DNA from: Dyella humicola
GTDB taxonomy: Bacteria > Pseudomonadota > Gammaproteobacteria > Xanthomonadales > Rhodanobacteraceae
Length of the DNA: 64,000 nt
Assembly: GCF_026283945.1 (NCBI RefSeq)
Contig: NZ_JAPDPC010000003.1
Coordinates: 62,001-126,000, forward strand
Reading direction: 5' to 3'
Positions 62,926-64,000 of the stretch are shown piece by piece. Under the pieces are notes generated by a model, which saw only the letters and a list, made by a program, of their open reading frames with translations, had not been told where the DNA came from and made no database searches. Positions within the stretch are counted from its first letter, which is position 1. Every line of letters starts with the position of its first letter. A program made the translations under genes and the position numbers.

Positions 62926-64000
62926 ATGATGAGAAAGCCACGTCACCTTCTCTGTGTTGCCCTGTTGAGTTTTGCCGTGATCGCACATGGCGCGGACACT
63001 TCACACGCGCCGTTGGATGTCATCCCGATGCCGGCGCAGGTCGCCTTTGCCGGCGAGCCCTTCAACGTGAGTGCGCAAACGCCTGTTGTGGTGGACGCTG
63101 GTGACAAGGCTGCGCGGCGCACGGCCGACTATCTCGTCGCCTTGACCGCGCATACGCGTCACCTGCAACTGCAGGTGACGGATAGTGAGGCGCTAGGGCC
63201 TGCCATCGTGTTCAAGCTGGACCCACAGGCACCGGTGGCGAGTCCGGAAGGCTATACGATAGACGTGACGCCGCAGGGCGTTCGAGTGGCGGCTCGCGAT
63301 GAAGGCGGTCTGTTCTACGGCGCCATCACCGTGTGGCAATTGCTGACACCCGCTCACGGCACTGGTGACGTGAAGCTTGGCGCGGTGCATATTCGCGATG
63401 AGCCGCGCTTTGCGTGGCGCGGGCTGATGCTCGATTCCGCGAGGCACTTCCAGACGCCGGACGAAGTGCGCACCATCATCGACCAGATGGCGCAGCACAA
63501 GCTCAACGTGCTGCACTGGCATCTCACCGACGACCAGGGCTGGCGCATCGAGATCAAGCGCTATCCCGAGCTGACGGGCATCGGCGCCTGGCGTACGCCG
63601 CCCAATGCCGGCGAAGGCGGCGAACCCCAGCGCTATGGCGGCTACTACACGCAGGACGACATTCGCGCCATCGTGGCTTATGCGGCCGAACGCCACATTA
63701 CGGTCGTACCGGAGATCGACATGCCGGGCCATGCGCAGGCCGCGGTAGCCTCGTATCCGGAAATCGGTGTCACCGGTCGTCGCCCGCCCGTGTCACCGGA
63801 CTGGGGCGTGCACCCTTACCTCTACAACGTCGATGACGCCACGGTGCACTTCCTGCAGAACGTGCTCGACGAAGTGATGGCCCTGTTCCCTTCCACCTAT
63901 ATCCACGTGGGCGGGGACGAGGCGGTCAAGGACCAGTGGAAAGCCTCGCCGGCCGTGCAGGCGCGTATGCGCGCGCTGAAGCTGAAAGACGAAAACGCGT
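62926..64000 (+). CDS. GH20 beta-N-acetylhexosaminidase, N-terminal part (cut by window end)
   Basis: The frame is open to the window end, so at least 358 residues are present. A signal peptide (LLCVALLSFAVIAHG, cut near GAD) is followed by the small GH20b domain (PLDVIPMPAQVAFAGEPF to EGGLFYGAITVWQLL). The TIM-barrel domain then begins with FAWRGLMLDSARHFQTPDEV and HKLNVLHWHLTDDQGWRIEI. The catalytic Asp-Glu pair is in YIHVGGDEAVKDQW near residue 325. It removes terminal GlcNAc from chitin oligosaccharides in the periplasm, feeding the permease and NagA route. Either the ATG at 62926 or the one at 62929 may be the start. Confidence 0.93.
   Translation, partial: MMRKPRHLLCVALLSFAVIAHGADTSHAPLDVIPMPAQVAFAGEPFNVSAQTPVVVDAGDKAARRTADYLVALTAHTRHLQLQVTDSEALGPAIVFKLDPQAPVASPEGYTIDVTPQGVRVAARDEGGLFYGAITVWQLLTPAHGTGDVKLGAVHIRDEPRFAWRGLMLDSARHFQTPDEVRTIIDQMAQHKLNVLHWHLTDDQGWRIEIKRYPELTGIGAWRTPPNAGEGGEPQRYGGYYTQDDIRAIVAYAAERHITVVPEIDMPGHAQAAVASYPEIGVTGRRPPVSPDWGVHPYLYNVDDATVHFLQNVLDEVMALFPSTYIHVGGDEAVKDQWKASPAVQARMRALKLKDENA

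Noticed and set aside
1-64000. CRISPR arrays, tRNA or rRNA genes, prophage or insertion sequences
   Set aside because: No regularly spaced direct repeats, no cloverleaf-like or rRNA-like segments and no transposase or integrase motifs were seen by eye. A covariance-model scan would be needed to exclude short RNA genes fully.

Overview
This is high-GC DNA from what looks like a gammaproteobacterium of the Xanthomonadales, most likely Rhodanobacteraceae (Dyella, Luteibacter, Frateuria or Rhodanobacter type). That placement is an inference. It rests on gene content: an ilvG-ilvM-ilvA block joined to leu genes, a TonB-dependent GlcNAc/chitin uptake locus with a LacI-type regulator, and dense ATGA-overlapping operons. 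I saw no rRNA, tRNA, CRISPR array or insertion sequence.

Layout. Positions 1-6.4 kb hold the 3' end of an RND/MMPL exporter, an unknown one-helix envelope protein, an M61 peptidase, a porin-like outer-membrane protein and a VOC protein. Positions 6.8-11.6 kb form a tight 5-oxoproline operon: pxpB, pxpC, pxpA, two membrane proteins of the DUF969 and DUF979 types, and pcp. Positions 12.1-18.4 kb encode a complete tripartite RND efflux pump followed by an AhpD-like protein. Positions 18.5-20.7 kb (minus strand) hold an ECF sigma factor with a PhnB-like and a YciI-like protein. Then come ubiA and a small VOC protein.

Positions 22.5-35.4 kb (minus strand) are a ten-gene branched-chain amino acid operon, in transcription order leuA-ilvE-leuC-leuD-leuB-ilvD-ilvC-ilvG-ilvM-ilvA. 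It is preceded by a 45-codon leader peptide gene rich in Leu/Val/Ile codons and by a terminator/antiterminator pair, which is a textbook attenuator. Positions 37.0-40.75 kb (minus strand) are a threonine operon (hom-thrB-thrC) with its own 22-codon Thr/Ile leader peptide. A TetR gene and an isochorismatase-fold hydrolase with a palindromic operator lie between these two operons.

Positions 41.4-48.95 kb (minus strand) are an accessory glycan locus: a split two-subunit transketolase, a fused NAD-epimerase/GT2 glycosyltransferase, a zinc-finger methyltransferase, a GtrA flippase-like protein, a GT-C-like membrane protein and a second methyltransferase. This is the least conventional part of the window. 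Positions 49.3-53.2 kb hold a CpdB-like phosphoesterase and a sulfatase-fold phosphoglycerol transferase-like membrane enzyme.

Positions 53.3-64 kb are a GlcNAc/chitin-oligosaccharide utilisation locus: nagA, a SIS-type GlcN-6-P deaminase, a LacI-family regulator, a NagP-like permease, a glucokinase-family kinase, a TonB-dependent receptor and a GH20 hexosaminidase cut by the window end. The two divergent promoters at 58.0-58.3 kb both carry a TTGACAACGTTG element, so the -35 box is embedded in a LacI-type palindrome. A strong intrinsic terminator without a gene just upstream of it, between the receptor and the hexosaminidase, marks a candidate small RNA.
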